Assembly: GCF_030814475.1 (NCBI RefSeq)
Contig: NZ_JAUSVF010000001.1
Location: forward strand, 62,001 to 126,000
Origin: Pararhizobium capsulatum DSM 1112
GTDB lineage: Bacteria > Pseudomonadota > Alphaproteobacteria > Rhizobiales > Rhizobiaceae
DNA length: 64,000 nucleotides
Direction of reading: 5' to 3'
The notes under the pieces are model-generated. The model had not been told where the DNA came from. It made no database searches and saw only the letters and a list, made by a program, of their open reading frames with translations. This document shows, one piece after another, positions 31,530 through 43,113 of this stretch; the stretch's first letter is position 1; every line of letters starts with the position of its first letter. The translations under genes and the position numbers were made by a program.

Positions 31530-31954
31530 AGCGCAACTCTAAACCGGTGCCGTGCAAACAGGAATCCCGCGCCAGGCGCGATCACCGTCAACTCACAGAC
31601 AAGTTCAGACGGCGACCGGTAAAAGTTAACGCAATTTTAACTTTCCCGGCAAGCACCAAAAATTACGGCACACAACAAAGGCGCATCAGAGCCAGCAGCT
31701 CGCGAATGCGAAACGGCAAAAAAATTTGCTGAAAGCACACGGAACCTTTTTCGGCCCGAGGCGTTGAGACATGTCCGGTTGCGCGCGTCAGCGCGTCTTT
31801 CTATGCCGGATGCGCGTCACAGCCGAACCTTTACGGCTGTCGGTCAACCAGGAAGTAGGGCGTTTCGAGTGCTGGTCAAGCTTCTTTCACGGAAATCAGC
31901 CAGTCGGGGGAACCCTATCCCGCCAAGGGGCATGGCCCCGCCATGGAGCAGCCG
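31530..31954. other. Intergenic region upstream of rpoH2
   Basis: 425 bp between the GNAT start and the rpoH2 start. It holds the EcfG-type promoter at 31741-31765 and about 190 bp of leader. No gene is supported in it; short frames here lack coding character. Confidence 0.6.
31741..31765 (+). promoter_or_regulatory. EcfG (RpoE2-type) promoter of rpoH2
   Basis: GGAAC at 31741-31745 and CGTT at 31762-31765, 16 bp apart, match the general-stress sigma factor consensus GGAAC-N16/17-CGTT of alphaproteobacteria. In Sinorhizobium rpoH2 is a known target of RpoE2, so the position fits. The start codon is about 190 bp downstream. Confidence 0.8.
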
Positions 31955-32821
31955 ATGAAAAATTTCTCCGCAGACAGGCGTATGATCAAGATTGCAATGG
32001 CCGCTCCCTATCTCGAGCGTCAGGAAGAACAGCAACTTGCACAGGCTTGGAAGGAAAATCACGATCAGGAGGCCCGCAACAAGATTGCGATGTCCCATAT
32101 GCGGCTGGTCATTTCCATGGCCTCCAAGTTCCGCAATTTCGGTCTTCCGATGAGCGATCTTGTTCAGGAAGGCCACCTTGGCCTTCTTGAGGCCGCCGCC
32201 CGTTTCGAGCCAAGCCGCGAGGTCCGGTTCTCAACCTACGCCACCTGGTGGATCCGGGCATCAATGCAGGACTATGTGCTGCGCAACTGGTCGATCGTCC
32301 GCGGGGGAACAAGCTCAGCGCAGAAAGCGCTTTTCTTCAATCTCCGCCGCCTGCGCGCCAAACTGGCCCAGGGCGACAAGCACCTGACGGCCCAGGCCGT
32401 ACATGAGGAGATCGCTACGGCCCTTGGCGTCAGCCTTGCGGACGTGCAGACCATGGATGCCCGGCTTTCCAGTAACGATACCTCGCTTCAGGCGCCGATA
32501 TCTTCGGGAGATTCCGACAGTGGCGAGCGACTGGACATGCTGGCCTGCAGCGCGCCTCTACCCGATGAGCAGGTTTCGGAAATGATCGACCAGGAGCGCC
32601 GCAGCATCTGGCTGCGCCACGCCCTCAGCAAGCTCAACGAACGCGAAATGAAGATCATTCGCGCTCGTCGCCTTTGCGAGGATAGCGCGACACTCGAAGA
32701 ACTCGGCGTCGATCTCGGTATCTCCAAGGAAAGAGTGCGCCAGATCGAAACGCGCGCATTGGAGAAACTAAAAATTGCCCTGGTCGCCCAGGCCCCTGTG
32801 CTGGCAAGCATGCCGCACTGA
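31955..32821 (+). CDS. rpoH2: Heat-shock sigma factor RpoH2 (sigma-32 type)
   Basis: 288 residues. Region 2 is visible in GLPMSDLVQEGHLGLLEAA and REVRFSTYATWWIRASMQDY, the RpoH box in QKALFFNLRRL, and region 4 in LGISKERVRQIETRALEKL. RpoH2 rather than RpoH1 is suggested by the MKNFSADRRMIKIAM start and the EcfG promoter, from recall of rhizobial paralogues. ATG 31955 has GGAG six to seven bases upstream; an ATG 12 bp earlier does not. A strong terminator follows. Confidence 0.92.
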   Translation: MKNFSADRRMIKIAMAAPYLERQEEQQLAQAWKENHDQEARNKIAMSHMRLVISMASKFRNFGLPMSDLVQEGHLGLLEAAARFEPSREVRFSTYATWWIRASMQDYVLRNWSIVRGGTSSAQKALFFNLRRLRAKLAQGDKHLTAQAVHEEIATALGVSLADVQTMDARLSSNDTSLQAPISSGDSDSGERLDMLACSAPLPDEQVSEMIDQERRSIWLRHALSKLNEREMKIIRARRLCEDSATLEELGVDLGISKERVRQIETRALEKLKIALVAQAPVLASMPH

Positions 32822-32841
32822 AGATTTCGCCACTGAAAAAG

Positions 32842-32863
32842 CCCGCCGATCGGCGGGTTTTTT
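32842..32863. terminator. Bidirectional terminator, rpoH2 / M48 protease
   Basis: The perfect 16-bp palindrome CCCGCCGATCGGCGGG is followed by six T on the plus strand and preceded by a run of five A plus one G, so it can serve both convergent genes. Confidence 0.9.
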
Positions 32864-32868
32864 ATGTT

Positions 32869-34341
32869 CTATTCCGAAATGATTTTCAGCTTGTCACCCG
32901 GCTGGATCATCGACGTCATCTGCAGAGCGTTGATCATGCGGAAGAGGTCAAGCTTGCGATCGGTGCCCTGCATGCGGGCGGACAGGGTGGCAAACGTATC
33001 CCCGGGCTTTGCCGTGATTATACGGATCCGCAGGGGCTTGAGCGCTGCGATCTCCTGTGGAGTCATTCGCCGGAAGGATGCGCGCAAGGCATCCGCGGTT
33101 GGTTCCAGTGAGGCCGCGCCCTTCGGCACCGCCGTCAGGAACCGGTAGATCTGGGTATCGATGCGGATCACGGTGACATCGAAATCCCACCGTTCTGCCG
33201 AGGCACGCGCGGTTGCGGCTTCAAGACCATTGATGTCGATCGCCCGGATGGTGTCCGGCTGCAGACCGGTCACCCAGCCGCTCGCGATATAATCGGTGAG
33301 GCTGCGATGCTGTGCGTCGGCCACTCCATCGAAGCGGATAGCGACGTCACCGGGTCCGGTCGCCAGAACAGCTTCCGCCTTGTTGTCGATCTGGAAGCCC
33401 GTCGGAACATCGAAGCGAATGCCGAGCTTGCCATGCAGGAAGGTCTGGCCCCGCACATAGCCTTCTTGGGGACTGTCACCGTAGAGCAGGCCGTCGATGC
33501 CTGCGAGATAGTAGTCGCGGCCCCGATCGCCGACACCTTCAGGCCCGAACGCCCGCGCATGACGGCGGGCAAGATCGACGCGCTGCGGCGCACTGGGATG
33601 GCTTGAAAGGAAGTCGAGGCTCTGGTCGGCATCGGGATCGACCGAGGAGAAGCGCGCGTAAGCCGCCATCGAATCGAGGAAGCGGGCCGCAGCATAGGGA
33701 TCGTAGCCGGCTTCGCCGAGCATGCGAACGCCGATAACGTCGGCTTGCAGTTCCTGATTACGGGAAAAGGCGGCGAGCCGTAGCTTTCCGCGGGCGAGCG
33801 CCTGCTTGCCGGCGAGATCGCTGGAAAGGACCTCCGACACGACCCGGCTGGCAATGACCTCGGCCTCTTCCCGCTGTTGGCGCTCGATACCGTGATTGGC
33901 GGTAACGTGGGCCATTTCGTGGGAGAGTACGGCCGCGACTTCCGAGGCGTCGTCGGCCAGTGCAAGCAGACCGCGCGTCACATAGAGATAGCCGCCGGGC
34001 AATGCAAAGGCGTTGATCGCGGGGGAATTCAGGATGGTGATGCGATAGGACTGGTTCGGATTTTCCGAAACCGCGGTCAGCGCGCCGGCGATGCGGGCCA
34101 CAAGCCGCTCGGTCTTGGCATCCTTGTATTCGCCGCCATAACTCGCAACGATACGGGGGTGCTCACGGGCGCCCATCTGGGCACGGGGGTCGTTTTTCTG
34201 GACTTCATCGACGATCTGGGGTGTCGATGAGGGAGCGACCTGGGGCTCATAGGTCTGTTCGATGACCGACTGGCAGCCGGCCATGAGCGGCAGCAGGAGC
34301 AGGGCTACGCAAACGCGCAAGGACATACCGGCGCGCTTCAC
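32869..34341 (-). CDS. M48-family metalloprotease lipoprotein with LysM domain
   Basis: 490 residues. The start GTG at 34341 follows AAGGA and gives a signal ending LLLLPLMAGC, a lipobox. The zinc site is HEMAH with NHGIERQQ behind it, as in BepA/LoiP-type periplasmic proteases. The C-terminal part has a LysM-like domain (AKPGDTFATLSARMQG ... INALQMTSMIQPGDKL), suggesting peptidoglycan binding. It probably performs outer-membrane quality control. An ATG 12 codons upstream and another 5 codons downstream are alternatives. Confidence 0.9.
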   Translation of the reverse strand: MKRAGMSLRVCVALLLLPLMAGCQSVIEQTYEPQVAPSSTPQIVDEVQKNDPRAQMGAREHPRIVASYGGEYKDAKTERLVARIAGALTAVSENPNQSYRITILNSPAINAFALPGGYLYVTRGLLALADDASEVAAVLSHEMAHVTANHGIERQQREEAEVIASRVVSEVLSSDLAGKQALARGKLRLAAFSRNQELQADVIGVRMLGEAGYDPYAAARFLDSMAAYARFSSVDPDADQSLDFLSSHPSAPQRVDLARRHARAFGPEGVGDRGRDYYLAGIDGLLYGDSPQEGYVRGQTFLHGKLGIRFDVPTGFQIDNKAEAVLATGPGDVAIRFDGVADAQHRSLTDYIASGWVTGLQPDTIRAIDINGLEAATARASAERWDFDVTVIRIDTQIYRFLTAVPKGAASLEPTADALRASFRRMTPQEIAALKPLRIRIITAKPGDTFATLSARMQGTDRKLDLFRMINALQMTSMIQPGDKLKIISE

Positions 34342-34679
34342 GGATGATCCTTGATCTGCGCCTGCCCCTGACTTCATCCCTAAGCCTGCTTCCCGTCTTT
34401 AAAAATCAGCCCGTAAATCTGTCACGTCCGCGCGGCACACGACAAATTTGTCATACTTTACAGCCGTATAAATAGGCGTGGCATCCATTTCGACAATAGA
34501 ATTGCTCTAACCTATTCACAGCGCCCATGCCTAGACCAAGCACCGGTCCCACGCCCTAGAATTAGTTGCTCCGTGGTATCACAGCAACGGATGCGCGCAT
34601 TTGTCGCCCAATCCAGCCGAGGGCTCGCATAGGGTGGCGTTCAAATTGTGGCGGAAGCGGCGGCCGGGACGTGCCCGTT
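34342..34679. other. Intergenic region upstream of the M48 gene
   Basis: 338 bp. On the minus strand TTGTCG (about 34490) and TATTTA about 16 bp on could be a promoter for the protease gene. A perfect 12-bp palindrome GACAAATTTGTC sits at 34441-34452. The thiQ end lies at the right border with no strong terminator. Confidence 0.4.
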
Positions 34680-35402
34680 TCATTTTTCCAGAAACCGCGC
34701 GATCTCCGCCGGGGCGGCACGCTCGAGAAAGGCCACCTTGGGCTCCTGCACAATGATCGCACCCTGTTCGAGGAAGACGACGCTGTCAGCCAATCGGCGC
34801 ACATCCTCCGGATGATGCGTTACCAGAAGGATCGTCACCTCCTCGTTGCGCCTGAGATCGAGAATAAGTGCACCCATGCCGGTGCGAAGCGCCGGATCGA
34901 GTGCGGCAAAGGGCTCATCGAGAAGCAGGATCGGCCGGCGACGCACCAATGCCCGGGCAAGCGCAATCCGCTGACGCTCGCCGCCGGAGAGCGTGGCCGG
35001 CATGCGCTTGGCAAACCCGTCCAGGCCCACCCTCAGCAGGGCCGCGGCAATCCGCGCCTTGTCGGCCACATCAAGCTTGAGGCCGGGATCGATCCCGAGA
35101 CCGACATTGGTGCCGACGTCGAGATGGGTGAAGAGATTATGATCCTGGAAGATAACACTGACGGGGCGTTCGCCCGGCGCGGTGTCCGTCATGTCGCGTC
35201 CAAGGATTACGACGCGACCCCTGTCCGGCCGTTCGAAACCCGCCACGATATTCAGCAGGGTCGACTTGCCCGAACCGGACGCACCCGTCACCGCAACAAT
35301 CTCACCCCTCTGAAAGGCGCAGGTGAAGGAAAGCCGTGTCTTGCCGAAATCCACCCGGACGCTGTCCAGAAAAATGGCTGGATTGTCGTTCTCAACGGTC
35401 AT
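34680..35402 (-). CDS. thiQ: Thiamine ABC transporter, ATP-binding protein
   Basis: 240 residues. Walker [12 protein letters not shown], signature [15 protein letters not shown], Walker [13 protein letters not shown] and the switch His in [14 protein letters not shown] are all intact. It energises thiamine/TPP uptake with ThiP and ThiB. ATG 35402 overlaps the thiP end by 11 bp. Confidence 0.93.
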   Translation of the reverse strand: MTVENDNPAIFLDSVRVDFGKTRLSFTCAFQRGEIVAVTGASGSGKSTLLNIVAGFERPDRGRVVILGRDMTDTAPGERPVSVIFQDHNLFTHLDVGTNVGLGIDPGLKLDVADKARIAAALLRVGLDGFAKRMPATLSGGERQRIALARALVRRRPILLLDEPFAALDPALRTGMGALILDLRRNEEVTILLVTHHPEDVRRLADSVVFLEQGAIIVQEPKVAFLERAAPAEIARFLEK

Positions 35403-37020
35403 CAACGCGCTCCGATTGCCCCTCTACCGGCGTTCCCGCAATCGTCAGAATGAGGCAAACGAACCCGAGCAGGAGCGCAAGCCCCGCAGCATCCATTGTC
35501 CGGTAGCTGCCCATGCGGCTGTAGAGCAGATAGGGCAACGTCACCATATCCTGCGATCCGAACAGCGCGACGGCGCCGAGGTCGCCCAGCGACAGCGCAC
35601 AGGCGAAAGAAAGCGCCATCAGGATCGGCCGCCGCAACCCCGGCCAATCGACCAGGTGCAGCCGGTTGAAAAACTGCAGGCCGAGGCTCTCCGACAGAAC
35701 CTCGGTGCGGGCACGGTGGCTGGAGATTGCCGGATCGAGGATGCGGTAGGCGAACGGAAGGGCCATCAAGGCATTGATGACGATCACGATCAGCGGCGCG
35801 AAACGCGCTACGTCTCCGAAAGGGCGCAGCAACAGAAACCAGCCTGCACCCAAAACAACAGGTGGTACCAGCAGGATGAGCGAGGAGCCGCCAGCGATGC
35901 CGGCGGCAAGACTGCGAGCCCCCCGTCCAGGCCGTCTCGGTCGAAGGGCAGTCTGGCGCGCGAAAACCATGGAGAGTGTGCCGGCAACACAAAGCAGCGC
36001 CGACGCAAGAGCGATCGTGGTGCTCGTCACAACAGCGCGTTGGACAACCGGATCTGTCGCTAACCTCAGAAGGTCGGATTGCAGACCTGAGACAACGACT
36101 GCGGCCAGCGGCAGGGCAACGAAGCCTGTACAGATCGCGATGCCGAAGCCATCCACAAGGCGTCCGGCAACATCGCGACCGTCGAAGCGCCGAGCACTGC
36201 GGCCAAGGGTCACCGATTCCGCCACCCGCGGCGTCAATAGCCGCGCAATCACCAGCAAAAGACCGGTCATCGCGATTTGCAGCAGGCTAAGCGCAATCAC
36301 CCGCGGCGGATCGAAGTCGAAGCGCAAGGCCTGATAGATCGCCACTTCGATCGTACTTGCAGCAGGGCCGCCTCCGAGCGTCAGAACAAGCGTGAAGCTC
36401 GTCGCGCACAGCATGAAGATGAGACCAGCGATGCCCGGGATGAGACCGCGAATGACCGGCCATTCGATGAAGCGGAAGAGATGGAACCGCCGCATGCCGA
36501 GATTGACACCGATCAGCCAATATTCACCCGGCAACCGCTCGAGCCCGGCAAGCATCAGCCGGGCCGCGAGCGGCAGGTTGAAGAAGACATGGGCGATCAA
36601 TATACCGGCCAGACCATAAATGCTGAGCGGCTGTGCGAGACCGATGTCTGCCAGAAGCGAGTTCACGACGCCTTGACGCCCCCACACGCCGATCAGGCCA
36701 AGAGCGGCCACCAGAGCCGGGAGACCGAGCGGCAAAGCCAACAGCCGCACGATCCAGATGCGTCCCGGAAAGGTGGACTGGCGAAACAGCGCCAGCGCCA
36801 GAGGGATGGCAAACAGGATCGACAATGCAGTGGATAGCAAAGCCTGCAGCAGCGTGAAGCGTGTCACGCGCCAGACATAGGCGTCGAAAATAACCCGGTC
36901 GGAGCTGCCACCTATATCAACGGTCAGGAGCGCATAAGCCGCCAGACCGACGAACAATGCGATGCCGCCGAGGATCGAGACCCCGACAGCAAGCGTTATC
37001 CGTCGTTCAGGCAGCGCCAT
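35392..37020 (-). CDS. thiP: Thiamine ABC transporter permease
   Basis: 542 residues, a fused permease with two six-helix halves typical of ThiP and ferric-iron permeases. Each half carries an EAA-like cytoplasmic loop ([17 protein letters not shown] in the first, [16 protein letters not shown] in the second). It starts 7 bp after thiB and lies in the riboswitch-controlled operon. Confidence 0.93.
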   Translation of the reverse strand: MALPERRITLAVGVSILGGIALFVGLAAYALLTVDIGGSSDRVIFDAYVWRVTRFTLLQALLSTALSILFAIPLALALFRQSTFPGRIWIVRLLALPLGLPALVAALGLIGVWGRQGVVNSLLADIGLAQPLSIYGLAGILIAHVFFNLPLAARLMLAGLERLPGEYWLIGVNLGMRRFHLFRFIEWPVIRGLIPGIAGLIFMLCATSFTLVLTLGGGPAASTIEVAIYQALRFDFDPPRVIALSLLQIAMTGLLLVIARLLTPRVAESVTLGRSARRFDGRDVAGRLVDGFGIAICTGFVALPLAAVVVSGLQSDLLRLATDPVVQRAVVTSTTIALASALLCVAGTLSMVFARQTALRPRRPGRGARSLAAGIAGGSSLILLVPPVVLGAGWFLLLRPFGDVARFAPLIVIVINALMALPFAYRILDPAISSHRARTEVLSESLGLQFFNRLHLVDWPGLRRPILMALSFACALSLGDLGAVALFGSQDMVTLPYLLYSRMGSYRTMDAAGLALLLGFVCLILTIAGTPVEGQSERVDDR

Positions 37021-37027
37021 GAGTGGC

Positions 37028-38035
37028 TCAGTTCTGGCTCATGGCCGACAGCCATTCGTCGATCCAGGCCTTGCGGTTTGCCGCGACCTCATCCGGCGAC
37101 ATCAGAAAGGTCTTTTTCGGTGAAACGAGCTTGCTGAAAGCATCAGGCAACGGTTCCTTGCCGGCGGCGACCGGCATCATCCAGTTGGTGGTCGGAATGA
37201 TCGACTGGAAATCCGGTCCTGTCATGAAGGCGAGGAAGGATTTTGCAAGCTCCGGATCATGAGCACTCTTGGTCATGCCCGCCACTTCGATCTGGATATA
37301 GTGACCTTCGGAGAAGGCGGCTGCCTGATAGCGCTCGGTATTTTCCGCGATCACGTGATAGGCGGGCGAGGTCGTGTAGGAGAAGACCATCGGTGCTTCG
37401 CCTTTGGTGAAGAGGCCATAGGCCTCCGACCAGCCGGGCGTGACAGTCAGCACGCGGCCCTTGAGCTTCGCCCAGGCGGCAGCGGCCTCATTGCCATAGA
37501 CCGACTTTACCCAGAGCAGCAGGCCGAGACCGGGCGTGGACGTGCGAGGATCCTCGATGACGATCTTTTCGTTCGGATCGCCTTCCACCAGCTCCTTCAG
37601 GCTCTTCGGCGGGTTCTTCACCGTCTCGGTGTCGTAGATGACCGCGAAGTGGGCATAGTCATAGGGTACGAAGACATCGTCGCTGAAGCCGCCAGGCACC
37701 TTCGCAGCCGAACCGTCGAGACCGTGTGGCGCAAAATAACCGGTGGCCTTCGCTTCGGTAATCAGGTTGGTGTCGAGGCCGAGCACGATGTCGGCCTTGG
37801 ACGAGGCGCCTTCGAGCTTCAGGCGCGTGAGAAGTTCGACCCCATCGGCAACGCTGACATAATCGACCTTGCAGGCGCAGGTTTTCTCGAAGGCTTCCGC
37901 CACCTTGGCCCCGGGGCCCCATTCGCTGGTGAAGCTCTCATAGGTATAGACGGTGAGCGTCTGGTCGGCAGCCGAAGCGGCCGAGAACGAAAATACGGCT
38001 GCGGCCGCCATCAGGGAAAACAGAATTCTGCGCAT
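37028..38035 (-). CDS. thiB: Thiamine-binding periplasmic protein
   Basis: 335 residues with a Sec signal (cleavage likely after AASA). [27 protein letters not shown] and [18 protein letters not shown] are signatures of the ThiB/TbpA binding proteins, members of the iron/thiamine-type substrate-binding family. First gene after the TPP riboswitch. Confidence 0.95.
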   Translation of the reverse strand: MRRILFSLMAAAAVFSFSAASAADQTLTVYTYESFTSEWGPGAKVAEAFEKTCACKVDYVSVADGVELLTRLKLEGASSKADIVLGLDTNLITEAKATGYFAPHGLDGSAAKVPGGFSDDVFVPYDYAHFAVIYDTETVKNPPKSLKELVEGDPNEKIVIEDPRTSTPGLGLLLWVKSVYGNEAAAAWAKLKGRVLTVTPGWSEAYGLFTKGEAPMVFSYTTSPAYHVIAENTERYQAAAFSEGHYIQIEVAGMTKSAHDPELAKSFLAFMTGPDFQSIIPTTNWMMPVAAGKEPLPDAFSKLVSPKKTFLMSPDEVAANRKAWIDEWLSAMSQN

Positions 38036-38089
38036 CAGCGCCTCCTCTTCGATTATGAATGGGAATAGGGCGCTGAAGTGTGCCGTCTA

Positions 38090-38178
38090 ATCCCTCCGCC
38101 GGTACAAACCGGATCAGGTTCCGCGGGTTGGCCGAAGCCTCTCAGCCGATGTCCTGGAAGGACAGCGGCACCCCGTTA
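38090..38178 (-). promoter_or_regulatory. TPP riboswitch (THI element) before thiBPQ
   Basis: Read on the minus strand, ACGGGGTGCC begins the element, GGCTGAGAGG is the pyrimidine-sensing loop (CTGAGA at 38140-38145), GGAACCTGATC (38112-38122) is the diphosphate-side core, and GGCGGAGGGA ends it with a possible ribosome-binding sequence. It lies 55 bp before the thiB start, so thiamine diphosphate should repress uptake. Confidence 0.95.
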
Positions 38179-38240
38179 GAGCGACAGCAGATTTAGACGC
38201 GAGCGCGGCCCTTGGCAAGAGCCGCGTTCGGGTAGCTTTG

Positions 38241-39743
38241 TCAGGCGGCAACCTTCTGGGGCAGGTGAACCGACTTCAGGCAGATGGCGCAGACAAGGCC
38301 TGTCAGCGCAATGATGGCTGCTGTCACAAAGAGCGGATGGAAGGCCTGTGTGTAATAGTCGGCAACCATCTGGCGCGATGCCTCCGGCAAGGCGGCAAGT
38401 ATCTGCGGCGTCATCTTCTCGATCGACTCGAGGCCGGGAATGGCAAAATCCTGACGCGCCAAACCCGCGGCATTCGTCGCCCCGTAGATGGAAATACCGA
38501 TCGAAGCGCCACCCATGCGTGCCAATGTCACGGAGCCCGTTGCCGCCCCGACATCGCGCTTCGGGGCGCTATTCTGTACGCCGAGCACCGGCACCTGCTG
38601 GCCGAGACCGATACCAATGCCGTGCAGGCCCATGATCGCGCCGATCAGGAAGATCGATGTACCCGGCTGCACCTGGCTCATCAGTAGCAATGACAGGATG
38701 GCGATTCCGGGGCTAGCGATAGCGAACGGCTTGTAGCGGCCGGTCTTCGAAATCATCCGGCCCGCCGAGATCGATCCGCAAACGATGCCGCCGGTCAGCA
38801 TCACGAACATCAGGCCGGCAAGCGAAGGCGTGAGCCCCGTCGTAGTCTGCAGGAAAAGGGCAAAATAATTGACAAGCCCGATGCCGATCGCGCCGCTTGC
38901 CAGCGAAATGATCAGAAACAGGCTGAAGGTCGAATTGGCAAACAACGGCAGCGGCACCACCGGTTCCGGCGCACGCCGCTCGACGATCACCCAGGCAACA
39001 GCACACAGCAGACCGAACGCAATGACGGCAAGGCCGCCCGTCGAGAGCAGCGATCCGAAAAGCTCCGAACCGTCAGCCAGCAGCACGACACTGGTGATCG
39101 CACCGGCAAGCAGCAATGCGCCCGCATAATCGATCTTCGGCACCCGCGTCGGGCGGCGATAGGGCAGGAAGACCATCAGGCCAGCGATCACCAGCACACC
39201 GATCGGGATATTGACGAGAAAGATCGAGCGCCAGCCGAACAGATCGCTCATAGCGCCGCCGAGCACGGGGCCGATGGCGCCGGACGCCATCAGGACCAAG
39301 CTCGAATAACTCTGGTAGCGGGCACGTTCGCGCGGCTCGAACAGATCGGCATTGATCGCGAAGATCGACACCATGATGCCGCCACCGCCCAACCCTTGGA
39401 GAACGCGAGCGGCGATCAGCGTGTTCATCGAAACGGCAAAACCGCAGGCGATCGAGCCGACCGTGAAGATCAGGATCGCCGACAGCATCACGTATTTGCG
39501 GCCGAAGAGATCCCCCAGCTTGCCGTAGAGCGGCATCACTGCGCAGGTGGCCAGCAGATAGGCCGAGCCCACCCAGCCGAAACGCTCCATCTGGCCGAAT
39601 TCGCCGACAATGGTAGGCAGTGCGGTGGAGACGATCTGGTTATCGAGCGTCGCCATGAACATCGCCGACATCAGGAAAAGAAAAAGCGTGAGCCGGAGCG
39701 CCTTGCTCTCGACGAGCGGCGCGGGCGCGACGTGCATGTCCAT
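38241..39743 (-). CDS. MFS efflux transporter, DHA2/EmrB-QacA type
   Basis: 500 residues with about fourteen hydrophobic segments. DNQIVSTALPTIVGEFG in helix 1 and YGKLGDLFGRKYVM (motif A) define the drug:H+ antiporter-2 family. ATG 39743 (MDMHVAPAP) is chosen; the frame is open far upstream but that part is not coding-like and crosses the MarR gene. Divergent to a marR-type regulator with a palindrome between, so it is probably inducible by its substrates. Confidence 0.9.
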   Translation of the reverse strand: MDMHVAPAPLVESKALRLTLFLFLMSAMFMATLDNQIVSTALPTIVGEFGQMERFGWVGSAYLLATCAVMPLYGKLGDLFGRKYVMLSAILIFTVGSIACGFAVSMNTLIAARVLQGLGGGGIMVSIFAINADLFEPRERARYQSYSSLVLMASGAIGPVLGGAMSDLFGWRSIFLVNIPIGVLVIAGLMVFLPYRRPTRVPKIDYAGALLLAGAITSVVLLADGSELFGSLLSTGGLAVIAFGLLCAVAWVIVERRAPEPVVPLPLFANSTFSLFLIISLASGAIGIGLVNYFALFLQTTTGLTPSLAGLMFVMLTGGIVCGSISAGRMISKTGRYKPFAIASPGIAILSLLLMSQVQPGTSIFLIGAIMGLHGIGIGLGQQVPVLGVQNSAPKRDVGAATGSVTLARMGGASIGISIYGATNAAGLARQDFAIPGLESIEKMTPQILAALPEASRQMVADYYTQAFHPLFVTAAIIALTGLVCAICLKSVHLPQKVAA

Positions 39744-39775
39744 GGAAAATATCCTGTTTGACGTTGCGGCGATTT

Positions 39776-39794
39776 TATGTGCTAATAGCATATA
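39776..39794. promoter_or_regulatory. MarR-type operator in the mfs/marR intergenic region
   Basis: TATGTGCTAATAGCATATA is a 19-bp palindrome with one mismatched pair and a perfect TGCTA-A-TAGCA core. It sits between TTGACA (39797-39802, minus strand) and ATAAAA (39773-39778), the likely promoter boxes of the transporter. That position would let a repressor block the promoter. Confidence 0.7.
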
Positions 39795-39867
39795 AATGTC
39801 AAACGCATATTTATGAACGCGGCATATTGAACTTGGAAGGGGCGGCACGAAGCTGCTATTGTCACGC

Positions 39868-40383
39868 ATGGACAGACTTGAAGCCACCCGGGACCCCCAG
39901 ACCGATCGTGACCGTATCAGCGGCGCGCTGACCCGTATGCGCATGCTGATCGGGCGGCGCGTCATCGCGCGGCTGGCGCTCGACTCCGTTGCCCCGGGGC
40001 TGGAGATATCTCATGTCGACGTACTCGACGTGGTGAGGCGCGCCGATGACGGCCAGGAAGTCACCGTTGGGATCATCGCCGAGAAGCTGCGCATCGATCC
40101 TTCCCGCGCGAGCCGGATCGTATCGGAGATGGTAACGCGCGGCGTGCTGCGCCGTGAAGCATCGCAGGCGGATGCGCGCCGCATCGTGCTCGTCGTGACA
40201 GAGATAGGTGCCCGGCTCGTGGCCGAGATGCACCGCGTCAAGCAGGCGATCATCGCCGACATCGTTGCCGACTGGTCCGAAGAGGAGATTGAAATCTTTT
40301 CCCATCTGTTCGATCGGTTCACGGCTTCCTTCGAGAAGGCTTACGAGGCTCGGCAGAGCGCCGGCATTGAAGCGGCCGAATAG
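39868..40383 (+). CDS. MarR family transcriptional regulator
   Basis: 171 residues. The winged helix-turn-helix lies in about 50-125: DVLDVVRRADDGQEVTVG, then LRIDPSRASRIVSEMVTRG (recognition helix), then the wing LRREASQADARRIVLVVTE. ATG 39868 is used; a TTG lies 9 bp upstream. It probably represses the divergent MFS gene and itself. Confidence 0.9.
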   Translation: MDRLEATRDPQTDRDRISGALTRMRMLIGRRVIARLALDSVAPGLEISHVDVLDVVRRADDGQEVTVGIIAEKLRIDPSRASRIVSEMVTRGVLRREASQADARRIVLVVTEIGARLVAEMHRVKQAIIADIVADWSEEEIEIFSHLFDRFTASFEKAYEARQSAGIEAAE

Positions 40384-40443
40384 GCCTCGAATCGCGCCGC
40401 CGCCCCTTCCCCTGATAATCACTTCGCGCTATGGCCTTGCGCC

Positions 40444-41094
40444 ATGACCGATCAGGCTTTCACGATACTCATGGGCGGGCCTCTTGCCGCCACCGACCGG
40501 CTGCTCGGACGCCTGAAGGATACGCGGGTCATCGCGGCCGACGGCGGCATGCGCCACGCGGCCGTTATCGGCATCACGCCTGAACTCTGGGTTGGCGATT
40601 TCGACTCGACGTCGGCGGAACTGATCGCAGCGTGGCCGCGGGTTCGCCGCGAGCCCTATCCGCCAGCCAAGAACGAGACAGACGGCGAAATCGCTGTCGA
40701 AGCCGCCCTTTCCCGCGGCGCCCGCTCGCTGATTTTTGCCGGCGCACTCGGCGGCGAGCGCAGCGACCATGCCTTCATGCATCTGATCTATGCCGTCAGG
40801 CTTGCCGAAACCGGTCTCGCCGTGCACCTGACTTCGGGCGAGGAGGAAGCGACGCCACTTCTGCCGGGGACACTGGACCTCGACCTGGCGAAGGGCAGCC
40901 TCTTTTCCATTCTCGGCCTCGATACGCTCGAGGGTCTCTCTATCGAAGGCGCGCGGTATCCGCTCTCGAATTTCCATCTGCCCTTCGGCTCCTCGCGCAC
41001 GATTTCCAACGTCGCTGAAGGGCCGGTGCGCTTTACCCTTTCCTCCGGCAGGGCAGTCGTTCTTGCCCGCCCCTATGACCTGACGGGAGCCTGA
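40444..41094 (+). CDS. thiN: Thiamine diphosphokinase
   Basis: 216 residues. RVIAADGGMRHA, WVGDFDSTS and KNETDGEIAVEAAL are the ATP/thiamine site signatures; GALGGERSDHAFMHL follows. It makes TPP from thiamine, completing a thiamine salvage route with ThiBPQ encoded 5 kb away; SucA and E1 enzymes use the product. An ABC-F gene starts 2 bp after its stop. Confidence 0.92.
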   Translation: MTDQAFTILMGGPLAATDRLLGRLKDTRVIAADGGMRHAAVIGITPELWVGDFDSTSAELIAAWPRVRREPYPPAKNETDGEIAVEAALSRGARSLIFAGALGGERSDHAFMHLIYAVRLAETGLAVHLTSGEEEATPLLPGTLDLDLAKGSLFSILGLDTLEGLSIEGARYPLSNFHLPFGSSRTISNVAEGPVRFTLSSGRAVVLARPYDLTGA

Positions 41095-41096
41095 CC

Positions 41097-42920
<1,824 letters not shown>

Positions 42921-42979
42921 GCCGCTCCAGCGATTTTTCCGGGCATTGCATTTGCCCGGAAGCAGCGCTATTTAAGCAT

Positions 42980-43032
42980 TCGTGGTGATTTGGCCGGCCG
43001 GCTTGCAGCCACGTTAAACAAGTCGCTAAAGG
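42980..43032 (+). promoter_or_regulatory. SAM-II riboswitch before metA
   Basis: CGTGGTGATTTGGCCGG, then GCAGCCACG closing the P1 stem (GTGG 42982-42985 with CCAC 43009-43012), then TTAAACAAGTCGCTAAAG match the short SAM-II (metA motif) aptamer of alphaproteobacteria. A second stem, ACCGG (43049-43053) with CCGGT plus a T-run (43072-43081), could be its attenuator. It lies about 80 bp before metA. Confidence 0.9.
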
Positions 43033-43113
43033 GCCGTGGGTGAAGCGGACCGGTTGCGATATTTTTCGTTGCCGGTTTTTTGTTTTCCGGCTCTTGTTCG
43101 TCGAGTGAGAACC

